Counted from the stretch's first letter, positions 25,071-38,519 are shown. The stretch: DNA of 64,000 nt from Rhizopus arrhizus (GCA_024220505.1 JAKZZE010000008.1:806001-870000); one strand, 5' to 3'. Notes: generated by a model from the sequence alone, not told the origin. Numbers and translations: made by a program.

Positions 25071-26249
25071 TTACATATCATCATCACTAGCAGCAACACC
25101 ATCACCTTCATCTTCGTCACCACTCACTAATTCGTTTTCCTTTTCTGCTTGAGCTAATAAGGCAGCAAAGTCACGATCATCAGAGTCAGATACCACCTTG
25201 GCTTCCTTTTCAACCTTGAATCGAGTCCAGCTGTGTTGATCTAATGTTGTCTTTATTGCTTCAATTGCTTTTTCGATTATCTGGAAACCTTGTTCTTTAT
25301 CTAAAGAATCTACAGTAACCACATAGAAAGGTGCAGCCAAATATGTAATCTTAACAGGAACATCCTCATCTCCAACTTGTTCACCTGCCTTTAAGGCATT
25401 CTTGATGGCGTTCACGCCATCAATACCAGTACATCTAATATCCAATTCTATTCAATTCAAAACGATTTAATAACCATTCACTAGTCTTTGGTTTCATATA
25501 AAAAAACTTACGAGCACGGATTTTGACAGGTTGGGGTGTCATTCTACGCTTAATGATAGACAATAATTCGTCAAGAAGTTCTTTAGAAATATCAATGCCA
25601 TTGAAAATAGCATCAGTATCACTATGAAGCGTATGAGATTGTTATTCTGCCAATTTTTTTTCCCCTAAAACTTACAGAATAGCCATCTTGAATGCATCAT
25701 AAGCATGGCCATATTTCTTATACAAGGGCCAACCGATAGTTTCATACAAAGTTTTAAGAGCAATATCGTTCTTTTCAGCTACGTGACGTAAAATAGAGTG
25801 AACCTGTTTTGATTTTTTATATTTCTCTTCGCATTTAATGATATCTTCAGGTGTAACACGACGCTTGGATAAATCGATATAACCTAGTAAAGTATGTGTT
25901 AAAAAGCATGAGCCAAACAGATAATTGTGTCGCTTTACCCTTTTCTTCGTCTACTCTAAGAACAACAACAACTTCATCTCTACCGACACGAATCAATTTT
26001 TGAACTGAACGAATACGTCTTCTCGACAATTCAGAAAGTAAAATCATTCCTTCTCTGTCTCCATACTCAAGCTATCCATTGACATGATTAGAAAGCTTTT
26101 CTTTTTTTTTTTTGCAATGGATAAATATACTTTACGAGCTTGACGTAAGCACCCATATCGGCAATTTGACGAACATTAACCATGACAACGTCATCCACCT
26201 TGGGGAATTCGTTTTCGTACATGCGACAGAAAAACTTGTTGTCGGCCAT
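25071..26249 (-). CDS. SUI2: Translation initiation factor eIF2 alpha subunit
   Basis: eIF2-alpha is the regulatory subunit of the ternary-complex GTPase; its phosphorylation by Gcn2-type kinases slows initiation. Exons on the minus strand are 26249-26136, 26071-25939, 25883-25676, 25621-25512 and 25447-25071, giving 313 residues. The S1 domain opens [20 protein letters not shown]. The phosphorylation loop [12 protein letters not shown] is intact, with Ser54 here equivalent to the classic Ser51. Next come [15 protein letters not shown] and [20 protein letters not shown]. The C-terminal domain contains [12 protein letters not shown]. The tail is acidic and ends ASDDDM. It is followed on the same strand by BAP31, 161 bp downstream. 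Confidence 0.95.
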
Positions 26250-27192
26250 TTTTGTTTTATTACTTTTGTAAAGAAAGAATAAAAAAAAGGGTCCCTTTCA
26301 AAATTTTTTTTCTCGGGAGGCTTTTGTCGGCTGTTCAATTTAGGTCTTTTGTGGTTACTGCGCCCATGCATCAGTTTCCCCCTGAACCGAAAGCAGTTTT
26401 TCAAAGTAGGGTGGCAATTTTTAAAGTATAGAAAATTGTTTAATAGAGAATGAATCGTCAATTTTATTTCCAATATCAAATTCAGATTCTTACTTTCTGT
26501 TATATTAATGATATCAAGCTAGTTGTTTTTTCTCTTTCTTTTATTGAACATTTAATATGTTCTATCGATGCTCTGTTTACCATGATAAATATATTTTCTT
26601 CATAGATTTAATTTAAAAACAGTTGGAAATCTTTTTTTAAAAGTGTAAGAGAATGGCAGCAATTACGTTTTACAGGCTAAGGTCCTATAAAAATAATCTG
26701 CCATCTTGGGTATTGTGTATTAGGAGTGCATAAAATAAACACTAAGAGTCGTATTACGCTTCAATTGTTTTGTAGGTTGGTACAAAAGTTAAATGTAAAT
26801 CATAAGCAGCTCTCCTATTACCTTATTATTCACTTGTCTACTAATTAATCGAGTATAGTCACTAGCCAGACACTTTCAACAGATAAACTAAAGGCATTGT
26901 ATTCACATGAACAAGAATACGTATTAAATGATAAACATGTTTGGGAACTTCTTTCATAAAAAGGTATTGTCGCATTTTGGTAATGCATAGAGTCTCTTTA
27001 TTGCTTTATCGTGCCATTTTTTTTATTGAACGGATGATTGAATGATACAATCAAAAAGATTATTCTCAAAAGTCGTTTGTTGTACTTGTAAGCAAAAGAA
27101 ACTTGAAATTCTACACAAAAAAAAAGTAATGGGTTAAACAGTCCTTTTGCTTTCCCTTCTTTTTTTTTTTTTTTCTTTGTAATGTAAACAAG
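26250..27192. other. Intergenic, divergent promoters of eIF2-alpha and APC10
   Basis: A 943-bp A/T-rich spacer between divergent starts. No gene or clear TATA box was found. A T tract at about 27162-27173 ends shortly before the APC10 start. Confidence 0.5.
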
Positions 27193-28028
27193 ATGGATGA
27201 AGAAGGATTTCTTTTTTCTTCTTCATTTAGTTTACCCAATGCACAATCGCCCTCTTCATACGATGATCCCTCTATCTCAGAGCATTCTCAACGAGCAAGT
27301 TTACTCCACGAAAGTTCACAACCCGAAAGCTTGCAACATGAAGGTTCAGAGCATGAAGGCTCACAACATGAGAGCGACAATCAGAGTGAATCTAGAGTTG
27401 ATGATGTAGCTAATGAAGAAGCTGCGTTAATAGCATATAGGGACACTCATCCAGGAAAAGATCAAACCTTGATTGGAGCAAGAGAGATTGATGAACATGA
27501 AGCTATTTGGAGTGTATCCTCTTTTCGACCTCACTGGGGACCAGAGAGATTAAGAGATAATAATCCACAGACTTATTGGCAGTAAATAGACATTGTTCTT
27601 TATTTACTTTAAAGCCTAATTTATGTTGTGTACAGATCAGATGGTTTGAATGTGAAAAGGGATCATTCGATAAACATTTTATTTCATCAAGCAACATTAA
27701 TCAGCCAAGTGTCTTTATTTATTGATTTTTTTCAAGACGAGACTTATACACCAAAGACGATTGTTATTAGGGGAGGAAATACATATAGGGACTTGCAAGA
27801 CTTGACAACGATCGAGTGTCCAGAGAGCGTTGGATGGTTGAACGTTGATCTTTTATCCAATATGTAACATTTGAATGGATCTACTGTAATAAGGTTAACG
27901 TTATTATTTATATTAGTGATGGAAATCCTTTTCGTCTATACAGATTACAAATAGCCATCTTGAATACTTATTCTAATGGAAAAGATACGCACATCCGTCA
28001 ACTCAAGATATACACACTAAAATCGTAA
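27193..28028 (+). CDS. APC10: Anaphase-promoting complex subunit 10 (Doc1)
   Basis: APC10/Doc1 is the processivity and D-box co-receptor subunit of the anaphase-promoting complex. Exons are 27193-27581, 27636-27863 and 27917-28028, giving 242 residues. The first about 75 residues are low-complexity, rich in Ser, His, Glu and Gln, with a repeated HEGS/HESS unit. The DOC jellyroll follows with REIDEHEAIWSVSSFRPHWG, RLRDNNPQTYWQSDG, VSLFIDFFQDETYTPKTIVI, and RIRGGNTYRDLQDL-like wording. It ends with RLQIAILNTYSNGKDTHIRQ and KIYTLKS. The C-terminal Ile-Arg tail that animal APC10 uses to dock on Cdc27 is not visible in this model. Confidence 0.9.
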
Positions 28029-28202
28029 AGTATAAAGCACATAAACACATGTAGAATGTACTCATGTTATCAACAGTAGCTCTTATATGCAAGATCATCA
28101 TCATGATAGTCGGCAACCTATAAAGAGGAAACCTAATTTAGGAAGGGGTCTTCGATAAAAATAAAAACAAAAAATATTCCCTTTTTTTTTTATTTATTAT
28201 TC

Positions 28203-28803
28203 ATGTTTACTATTATTCAATCACCACAAACACACCAAAAGTTTTTATTGCTCGATGCACCCACAAAGACAACTTTACCAAAATACATTGAAATGTTCAA
28301 ACAAGAACAAGTATCTGATTTAGTTTGTATATGTCATCGGCCAGACAATGTGTATGACCCTCAAGAGCTTGAACAGTCTACAGGAATCAAGGTGCATGAG
28401 ACAATCAAATTCAAGGATGGCAGTGTGCCAGATCAAGAAGCTATTGATCGCTGGTTGGAATTGAGTCAAAGAGCAAAAGAGCAACAAACAACAATAGGTG
28501 CTCACTGTATAGCTGGCATAGGAAGAGCTCCGGTAAGTGCGTAGTATGGTTTGTTGAATCTCTTGTTGAGTTGCATAATCATAGGTTCTTGTGGCAATTT
28601 CTTTAATTGAAGGAGGAATGGATCCACTAGTAAGTTTTTATGTTGGCAAAATAACACATGCTAATATTTATTTGTTATAAAAGGATGCCATAAGCTATAT
28701 TAGACAATATAGAAGAGGAGCATTAAATAAAAATCAGGTTCGTTTTCTGGATAATTATAGAAAAAGAACATCAAAAAGGAAAAAACTCTTTGGTCTTTTT
28801 TGA
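28203..28803 (+). CDS. PRL/PTP4A-type protein tyrosine phosphatase lacking a CAAX box
   Basis: A dual-specificity-like cysteine phosphatase of the PRL (PTP4A) group. Exons are 28203-28532, 28585-28629 and 28684-28803, giving 164 residues. The general acid is Asp72 in IKFKDGSVPD. The P-loop reads AHCIAGIGRAPVLVA, with nucleophile Cys102 and Arg108; the GRAPVLVA wording separates PRLs from Cdc14 and other PTPs. The tail contains DAISYIRQYRRGALNKNQ, also PRL-like. Animal PRLs end in a polybasic run plus a prenylated CAAX box. Here the polybasic run is kept (KRTSKRKK) but the protein ends LFGLF with no cysteine. Membrane attachment by farnesylation therefore seems lost. Confidence 0.88.
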
Positions 28804-28884
28804 TTCCCGCAACGAGAATAAAAAATTTCTAATAACTTTTTTTATTTGCTTTTTTTTTTTTTTTTTTTTTTTCTTGTTTAAAGA

Positions 28885-29855
28885 ATGACAAGTGAAACGT
28901 GGGCAGAGATATTGGGTTATACAAGTATTGCTTGTTGGATTGTTGTGTTTACACCGTAAAGAATATAAAAGGAACTAATGAGAGAGAGAGTGAACGGCTT
29001 AAAAAAAAAATAGACAACTTTGGAAGAACTTCAAAAGCAAGAATGCAGATGGTGTATCTATCACATTCCTCTTATTATGGATCTTTGGCGACATTTTTAA
29101 CTTGTTGGGAATCGTATTAGATAATTTATTATTCACCATGGTAACATATTGTATATGATCGATGTGGGCTTAAAATTGATCCATTTGAAGCTACTTTTAG
29201 CCGCCTATTATTTATTTGCCGATTGCTTGCTGATGAGTCAAGTCGTATACTATCAAAAATCTCGCATCAGACACGAAGACGTAATAGATGAAGATGACAT
29301 GTCACACAATGAGCATTCGTTACTGGTCCCCAAAGCATCTGTTAGTGAGAAGACTCGCTCTGTTACACACATATTCTTTATCTCCAGCATTCTCCTCTGG
29401 CTCCTTCTTCTTGTTGCCTCTGCCATCTATTTCCACCAGTCTTCACTTGACTCGAGCAAGATCCATGTTCTCCCACAGATATTTGGTTGGGCCAGTGCGA
29501 TCCTTTACTGTTCCAGTCGAATCCCACAGATTTTACAAAACTTCAAGAACCAGAGTGTGGAAGGATTAAGTTTGACGATGTTTATTTTTAGCGTGGTGGG
29601 CAATTTAACTTTCTGTCTGGTAAAATGATGATTGTATGATTATTTTTTTTTTCCAACTCCTTCTTTTCTAGAGCATCGTTTTGGTTTCACTGGATCCCAC
29701 TTTTCTGTTTATAAACTATCCTTGGTTGCTTGGTAGTGGAGGCACTTTATTTTTTGATTTCACAGTAAGTAAGGCTTCACTGTGTTCATATCATACTAAA
29801 CACGATTTAATAGATCTTTTTTCAATTTTACATGTACAAAAAGCATCGCTCATAG
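28885..29855 (+). CDS. PQ-loop repeat transporter (Ypq/PQLC2 type)
   Basis: PQLC2/Ypq proteins export cationic amino acids from the lysosome or vacuole. Exons are 28885-28955, 29014-29140, 29191-29619, 29672-29764 and 29814-29855, giving 253 residues. Seven membrane segments are expected. The two PQ motifs are in FTPQLWKNF (codon split over the first intron) and RIPQILQNFKNQSVEGLS. A charged, acidic loop of about 50 residues lies between the two halves. A 23-nt T tract ends 12 nt before the ATG. Which substrate it carries cannot be read from sequence. Convergent with GAPDH, 130 bp between stops. Confidence 0.88.
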
Positions 29856-29985
29856 AATAGTAATAATAAAAAAACGTTTTTGTATGCTATTTAGTCAACA
29901 AAAAAGAAACGGCGATTTCTTTTTTTTTTTTTTTATTTGAAAAAAAAATTTACACAGAATTATACATTATTTTTTTTTTTTTTTT

Positions 29986-31597
<1,612 letters not shown>

Positions 31598-32913
31598 TTA
31601 ATGAACCCTAATTTTCTTTATACGTTCACATTCTCGAACATAATAAGGACAAAGACCATCCACCCAAGGATCATTCAAGATATCATCGACTGTCGTTCTT
31701 TGTTTACAATCAGGATTCAGCATGGTGTAGATGAGTGCTCTTGCTTCGGGTTGCATCTCATTAAAGGACGCGTATTCTCTTTCTTCACGTGTACGAAGAT
31801 AGTGACGATAATTAGAGTCTTGAATCCTTGCCGAATTGAAAGGAACGCCAGTGTAATGCATCGAGAAGAAGACGACGGCAGCAGACCAGATGTCAGCCGT
31901 AGCACCCCAATAGTGCTCATCTGTAAAGACCTCGGGGGCCATATAAGGCGTGGTACCCACTTTGCCTGTCGACGGTCTGTTTTGCTTTTCACCCTCGGCA
32001 CGAAAGACGTCACAGGAGCCAAAGTCGGCGATTTTGAGAATATTGTCTTGGAGGAGCAAATTCTCTGGCTTGAGATCCCGGTGAGCCACACCGGCGTCAT
32101 GGAGATATTTGAGGCCTTGCATGAGTTGCTTAAAGAAGGCATAGATTTCATCCGGTTGGAGTTCTCGCCGGGAGATCAAGGAATTCAGATCGCCTTGATC
32201 ACACTAGGCAATGTTAGTCATCGTTCGGAGAATAGGAGACTTACATAATCCATGATGAGACCAAACTTGCTGTAGTCATGATCCATCTTGACAAAATCAA
32301 TCGTACGAAGCACGTTGGGATGGTTCAGCGTATACGTCACGGCAAATTCACTCACCAGCGCCTTCATGTAACGCACCCGACTGTCCTTTTTTTTACAGCG
32401 ACGAAAAATTTTGACGGCCAGGCATTGGTGGCTGGGTGTCTTTCGAAGTAGATAGACGTGCGAGGAGACGCCTTCGCCAAGGCCCTTGCCGACCACACCA
32501 TAGTTGCTCAAACAGATCGCTCGATCAGCAAAAGGTTGATAGGGACCATTGTTGGTGTGGATCGGGGTCGAGTGGAAAAAGGGAAATTTATGAACGAATC
32601 CTTTAACGACGGACCAGAGGGTTTTCTTTGCAGGATATTCCCCGATAGGCACCACGGCTTCTTCCTCTTCGACCTCTTCTTCCTCTACTTCTTGCTCGTC
32701 TTCTCTTCCTTCGTCTTCTTTTGCATCCTCTTCTTTTGCATCCTCTTCTTTTGTATCCTCTTCTTTTGCATCCTCTCTCTCGGATCGTTCTTCATTCGAG
32801 AATCGAGTTTGATAAATGTGAATCTTTCTTGGGCCACTGTTGGCAGATTCCTGAACGAATGGACGATGGCTGATCTCTTGTGGTACGGTGACAAGTTGAG
32901 GCTTACGAGTCAT
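31598..32913 (-). CDS. Serine/threonine protein kinase, fungal HAL/NPR-like
   Basis: Exons on the minus strand are 32913-32245 and 32203-31598, joined in phase 0, giving 424 residues. The N-terminal third is disordered and very acidic, with a run of near-identical five-residue units (KEEDA/KEEDT) at about residues 45-65. The kinase domain starts with GKGLGEGVSSHVYLLRK, has the ATP-binding lysine in CLAVKIFRR, the catalytic loop AHRDLKPENLLLQ and the metal site KIADFGSCDVF. The activation segment has KVGTTPYMAPEVF. All catalytic residues are intact. The wording of the catalytic loop and the post-DFG segment resembles yeast Hal4/Sat4, Hal5 and Npr1, regulators of nutrient and ion transporters. 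That subfamily call is an inference. Confidence 0.85.
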
Positions 32914-33876
32914 GTTCTGAAGGGAGGGTTGAAAAGTAGAAAAAAAAAGGTAGATTTTCTTTTTTCTTTTTTTTTTTCAAACAAGATTTTCCTCTTTATC
33001 AAGCTCTTGGTCAAAAATCAAATGAAATTCTCCTAAAAAAGAGCGCGCATGTTTGAAAGATTTTTGGAGAGACAAGAGGGATCTTTGTCTTTCCTGTTCA
33101 AAGTGATTGGAGGATGATTTGAGCCCTGGGTTTTTTCATAATTAGAACAAAGTTATAAAGAGTAGCGCAAGGCTGTGAACAGTACTGAATGATGGACAGA
33201 CAAAGTAAAGAGACATAATCGATAAAGCTGCCATTTCATCCTCTTTTTAGCCATGTGAAAACCAATTCAGTGTTGGCAAGAGCATAAATGAATATAGATT
33301 CATTCTTTATATCGAAATGTCACTTCTTTTTCGTATACACTAGCATAAGGAATCAAAAAGTGGCGTCTGACGTTTAAGAAAGCAAAGAGGATGGTTGGTA
33401 ATAGGATAATAACCAATAGAGGGAGCCAAGTAGTTTAGACAAGCCGGTGTTTTTTCAATCGTGATTTCGTCACTAAAACAGTGAAAGATAAGCCTGTCAA
33501 CATCTTGATCTTTGGTAGCTTTTTTTTTTTAATCCATTTGGTTTCAACGGGCTTGATCTCTTGGATTGAAACAAAAGAAAGGAAAAAAAAAAAGAAGTTG
33601 AAATACAAAATTCTTTTTGGTCAATGAATGCTCTCTTTCTTTGGTTATTTTTACAAGTTTTGAAGTAGGATCAAGGACAGTAAAGCGATTTGATGTCCAC
33701 TCTCTGTTTTATAAAGTAATCATTCTTAAATTGACACAGTTTTTAAGCTTGGCATTTTTTTATGAGTTGCAGAAGAAACCAAATTTTAAAAGAGTCTAAT
33801 GTTTTTTATTACATGTTCTTTTATACAAGACATGTTGAATCAAATGTGTAATATAAAAAGCATGTTCAATCATGGT
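32914..33876. other. Intergenic, kinase promoter side
   Basis: A 963-bp A/T-rich spacer upstream of the kinase and downstream of the next minus-strand gene. No supported gene was found. Confidence 0.5.
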
Positions 33877-34356
33877 TTAAATGACTGAAATGACATTATT
33901 TACTAGTTTACAATCTGAATGCAATAAATGAGATGAAATTGTACTTGAATTAGATGCAATAGTTGAAGTAGATGTTGAGGGTGTTAATAAGGGTATATCT
34001 TGTTCTTCTTCTTCTTCTTCTTCTTCTTGACTTAAGGGTGAGTGTATAGGATGATTGATAGGATGGTTATTTCTAGAGTATTCTTCATTACCACTTTCTT
34101 CTTCATCTTCTGCTGCCATAACCCGTCTGTTTGTTCTTTTTGTTCTAGCATTTAAAACTTCTTCTGCTTTGGCAATTGAATTATACAACAACAATCTCTC
34201 CCTTAAATGATATCTTTGATGACTTCTTTTATCGTCTCTGTCCAGTTTCTTACATCCCAAAGTATATGCTTTGTTAGCTATTTGACGTGGTGATAAATTA
34301 GTAGTTGAGAATATAGTACAAGGTGCTGCTCTTTTTGACCCAAATGGATTCGACAT
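33877..34356 (-). CDS. Hypothetical basic/acidic orphan protein
   Basis: An intronless frame of 159 residues from the second Met (MSNPFGSKRAAPC); a Met five codons upstream could also serve. Residues about 20-80 are basic and probably helical (SPRQIANKAYTLGCKKLDRD, RYHLRERLLLYNSIAKAEEV). Residues about 85-125 are acidic, with a run of eight Glu. The tail is Ser/Thr-rich. A TATAAATA box lies about 90 bp upstream on the same strand. I do not recognise the family. The composition suggests a nuclear protein, but that is a guess. Confidence 0.6.
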   Translation of the reverse strand: MSNPFGSKRAAPCTIFSTTNLSPRQIANKAYTLGCKKLDRDDKRSHQRYHLRERLLLYNSIAKAEEVLNARTKRTNRRVMAAEDEEESGNEEYSRNNHPINHPIHSPLSQEEEEEEEEQDIPLLTPSTSTSTIASNSSTISSHLLHSDCKLVNNVISVI

Positions 34357-34444
34357 TATTAAAACATTCAAACAAATGAAAGAAAGGGAAATAAAATGAT
34401 TTTTATTGTTTTCATTAAAAAAAAAAGAATAAAAAAAAAAGCAG

Positions 34445-34452
34445 TATTTATA
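34445..34452 (-). promoter_or_regulatory. TATA box of orphan gene
   Basis: TATAAATA on the minus strand, about 90 bp before the ATG at 34356. Confidence 0.5.
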
Positions 34453-35640
34453 ATCCCTTTTCTTTACGGATACAATCGGAAAGTGTTTAAAAGAAAGAGA
34501 GAGAAAGCTTTCCGAGGTGAAAGAGGGTGTGCACTTTTCTGATTTGTCTGTTTTAAAAAAGAATGCCTTTTAAGGGAATAAAACAATGAAGCATGTGATA
34601 AGAGAGACCCCTTTCCTATACTTCAACACGCATTCATTCTCTTTTCCACGGTATGAATTCTATTTTTATACGCTGAATACACTCATTTCATGCTATTTTA
34701 AATAGAGAAAGGGTTTGAAAAGAATTAAATCATTTCTTTTAATAAACAATTCAATCTTGATGATTTTCAATAAAATCCTTTTCTTTTTTAAAAAAAGCCC
34801 AATTCAATCGAAGCACACTTTTAATCATGAAACATTTCTCTGTCGTCCAAACTTAAACAAGACTAAAGCTTTCGTCATTAAGCAACATAAAGTGTTCATA
34901 CAATTCATATCTTCTCTCTTTTCAACCTTTGTCTTAATTATTTCCATCATCAAATGAGCTCTACTTTTTCAAGAAAGAAAAAAGGCTTTGGAATAAACCC
35001 TTGATAGAGTGTTGGAAATAAGATTTATGATGAAATCTTGTTATTTTCATATGAATTATAGATGAATTAGGACTGTGTTTCTCGTAATAGAACATCAATT
35101 GAAAGGTTTCAAAGCTGTGGTTTCTATCGTTCAACAGAATTGAAACTTTTTTGACACACTGAATGTATGCAACCCTATTTGTCCAAAAAAGTGCATTCTT
35201 TGTCTTCTTCTTATTCGCAATCGAGATTGTCTTTAGTCAGTGACCTAGGACTTGAAAAGTAGATAAAAGTGATCATGTCTTGATCGATTTGAAACACTAA
35301 CTCGTTCAGATCACAACTCGACTGTTGAATACGCTCGCTTTGGAGAAGATAGTGTGCGACGTCAAATGAAGGTCTAAAAATAGAATGTACCAACTTTTTA
35401 AAGGTGGAGTACATGTGGTACAGACACGATGGATTCATTTTTTATAAGCAGGCTGGTTCATGATGAATTCTATTTAGAATAAAAAAAACAAATCCGAATT
35501 GAATCCAGTGGAGCACGAGGGTATCAAAAAGCATCCTTTAGGGGATCCAAAACAAAAGAAGGAAACAGATAGGTAAAGAGAGAAAAAGTGCATGACAGAC
35601 ATCAGTTTGAGATTTGGGACAACCTCCAAGTCATTTTCTA
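34453..35640. other. Intergenic, no supported gene
   Basis: A/T-rich DNA. A 75-codon minus-strand frame at 35211-35438 has a protein-like composition, but its TATA-like run touches the ATG and no homologue is recognised, so I leave it uncalled. Confidence 0.4.
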
Positions 35641-35771
35641 GGGGAAAATAAACCGGATTAGGATGACGGTTGTGGATGGACATGTTCATTTCAGAAGCAG
35701 GCACAGATTTGCAGCCTTTCCAGAGTGCTTTCAACATGTGTGCCAAGAATCGCAGGTTTTACAAAGACGAG

Positions 35772-35802
<31 letters not shown>

Positions 35803-36560
35803 ACATTTTGCACATTGGATCAATCCCAATCATGGGCATCAACGTATCCAGTAACAAAAGATCTGTGCATTTGGAAGGCTAGACAGGGCATTCCGGTGGT
35901 AGGTATCGATTACCTAACCAAAGGCGATCATCACACAGCTTGTGACTATCGATCACTGAGTTACCTTTGCCTCACCCAAGCTAGGCTTATGCTTGAGTTG
36001 TGTAAACTTGGTCAGGGTTGGGCAAGATAGACAACAGGATTGGGTGAGAGTACGCTGTATTTCATTCCTATTCACTCATGAATTGTATACTCTTGATGGC
36101 TTATCCATGACTACTTGTCCTATCACCTCGGCAGTTGCACGGAATAGATATGCAGCAACTATGCATTCCACTCGCATCTTTATTCAACTGTTATCATCGC
36201 ATGGAATTTACCATTCAAAAGACGTGGCTACAAAAATCGAGATTGAATGTCAAAGATAGATAGACAAGGTTTTTATGAAAAGCTCCAAAGATTTTTTTGT
36301 ATAAAATCCAACTGTGGTTTTACTGAAAAAGAGAAAAAAAGGAAGACGTTGCAAATGATTCAATCTATAGCGAATTGGATGTCACCACAGTCGCTGCCTT
36401 TTGTTGAAATTTTTCGAGCAATGAGGACCAGGATGATGGCTTTGGAGATGCAAGCGATCCGTGGTTTGATATTAATGTTGGTAGAGAAGGTATCAGTTTG
36501 CAAAGAATGGGTTGCGGTGATCTTTATTGATGAAAAGTACAGAGAGTTAAAAACCGTTTG
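35641..36560 (+). pseudogene. Decayed coding remnant of unknown mobile or host gene
   Basis: Short coding-like pieces in shifting frames. The piece at about 35680-35770 (TDLQPFQSAFNMCAKNRRFY) reads well, is broken by a pure A tract at 35770-35798, and resumes as HIGSIPIMGINVSSNK. Further pieces run from 35910 to 36040 and from 36355 to 36520. Stops and frameshifts are frequent. It looks like an old element or gene after decay, but the family cannot be named. Confidence 0.3.
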
Positions 36561-37499
36561 AGTATTCACCCTGCATAAGGTTTTACTCTCATCCATATGC
36601 GTGATAGGATATTGCCTTTCATACAGCACACCAAAATACCAGTTGTTGAGTAAACTAAATATACCTTTTCAGTATTCGTTCATTAAAATTTACCAAATTA
36701 CTGTGGATGATGTATAAAACGGGCTTTCAACTCCTCAGAAAGCTAACGTACCAACATAAACCATATAGTCTTTATTTTGATATATGCAATATTATGAAAT
36801 CAAAACACGTGTATAAACCCTTGCATATAGCTGTAATCTCTAAACGATTACATTCTGTAATGACACCTCTTTTTCATGAATGAAAATTTCATTGTTTATT
36901 AAAGCACATCAAAGACTATAAGGATTAAGAGTGATGCAAGTGTATGAAACAGCGACTTGTAAAAATACAAAAGATAGACCTACTGTAGCATGACTTTTCT
37001 TGGACAGAGTCACTCTTGAAGTTCATTTGTTTAAATACATTTTCAAATCTTAATTTTTGAAATCATAAACTAAATAGGCTGTATTCACTATAACTCTTAT
37101 CCTTGAAACTTTATCTGTGGATGAGGGCACGTTTGGTTTTTTCGCTGTAGTGGATTCAGAAATGAGGGCAGGGGAGGTAACCAAGCGGCAAAGATCTGCT
37201 TATGTTCATCTATTCCTTTATGTCGTACTGTTTGTAATATATAAGAATACGAATACACTGGTTAAAATAATTTCAATAGTATTAACTACATCGGATGAGA
37301 TGAATAGATAATAAATAGTTTATTCAAAATACGAGAACTTTATGAATAATTTAGTAGCTGTCTGAGTAAATACCACAGCATCCAACTTTGCTTGACTTTA
37401 GTTGAAGCTGGCATCAAGCGGTCAGAACCTGCAAAGTGAAGTTTCTCGTCGATGCATTACGTTTAAACAAATTATATTTAAGGGCTTAGATGGGCATGC
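36561..37499. other. Intergenic, no supported gene
   Basis: A/T-rich DNA between two decayed coding remnants. Nothing recognisable was seen. Confidence 0.4.
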
Positions 37500-38240
37500 A
37501 GTGTTTATACACTACAGTGACTCTGGCCAGATCAACTGAGACATAAAAAAGCTAAAAGGACCTCTTAGGCGAGCAGGGGCAAAAGAAAGTGAATGAGTAG
37601 GGAGGGAAACTCGTGTTATGGACATCGGTGTGAGCTCTGAGGTCATCTTTGCCCCAAGGTAAGCTGACGACGTAGGCGGGCCTTGTGTGTAAAGTACGTA
37701 GTCAAGTTCACAAGCATGGTACAAGCGGTTGCAGGATGGACATGTTGGTTGTTTATCCTCGGGTTCTATCCGTGGTCAAGGATATATCTTGTGCCATGCT
37801 TGAATAGTGGGGCAAGGTCATATGACGCCAAGTCTTTGAGGTCAATAAGACCAGACTGGACAAAGAAGTTGGAAGCAGCATTCTAAATGGGAGACCTGAA
37901 TCGCTGCAGAACGATGCAGATGCGATGAAGGAATGCTTTGTGAGTACGTCGTACTTTTCAGACAATGGGTTCATTGACGAGAAGTGGGTCGCCCATGTTT
38001 GAAGGATCGAAATCGTCGCTGACTGTGACGTTGAATTTGCTCAATTGTGAACGAAGCTCGGTTTCATAACCAATGTGGATAAAGAAACCGACTAAAGCTT
38101 TATCTGAATAATGAATATTCAAAACTCGATGGGTGCTGATGTATGATTTGCAGAGGTTAGAGCGCAATTGCTGTAGAGGAACGTGGCGTCGAACAGACAA
38201 ATAGATGAGTTTAAGGCCAGTTGGTTCAGCAGGCAAAGAA
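37500..38240 (-). pseudogene. Decayed fragment resembling a retroelement-associated protein
   Basis: On the minus strand a coherent piece reads from about 38236 to 37960. It contains LIYLSVRRHVPLQQLRSNLC and VGFFIHIGYETELRSQLSKF, then NVTVSDDFDPSNMGDPLL. Downstream the frame breaks and further coding-like pieces continue to about 37500. The wording recalls proteins that accompany non-LTR retrotransposons in mucoralean genomes, from memory only. No intact reverse transcriptase motif is present in the window. Confidence 0.35.
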
Positions 38241-38519
38241 AATTACCAGGCAGTGGAAATTAAGCAAAAGTTGGGAATGATTGTGTTTAAGCTTAGCAGT
38301 CCTAAGCGGAGGAGGGAAGGCGTCCACTGTTTGATAAACTGCCATCATGTTTCATCCTTCTACTCTGATGAGTTTTAATACACCAAGATTTTCATCCATA
38401 AAAAAAACAATTTGCGCTCCGACATTAGATGACGTAAGCACTCAGGTCAAAACGCGCAATCACGAATAGTGTGTTCTTTTCTATTCTTTTTTTTATAAAT
38501 ACACACACGCATATCAACA

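Noticed and set aside
35211..35438. 75-residue minus-strand frame as a gene
   Set aside because: Protein-like composition only; the TATA-like run abuts the ATG and nothing else supports it.
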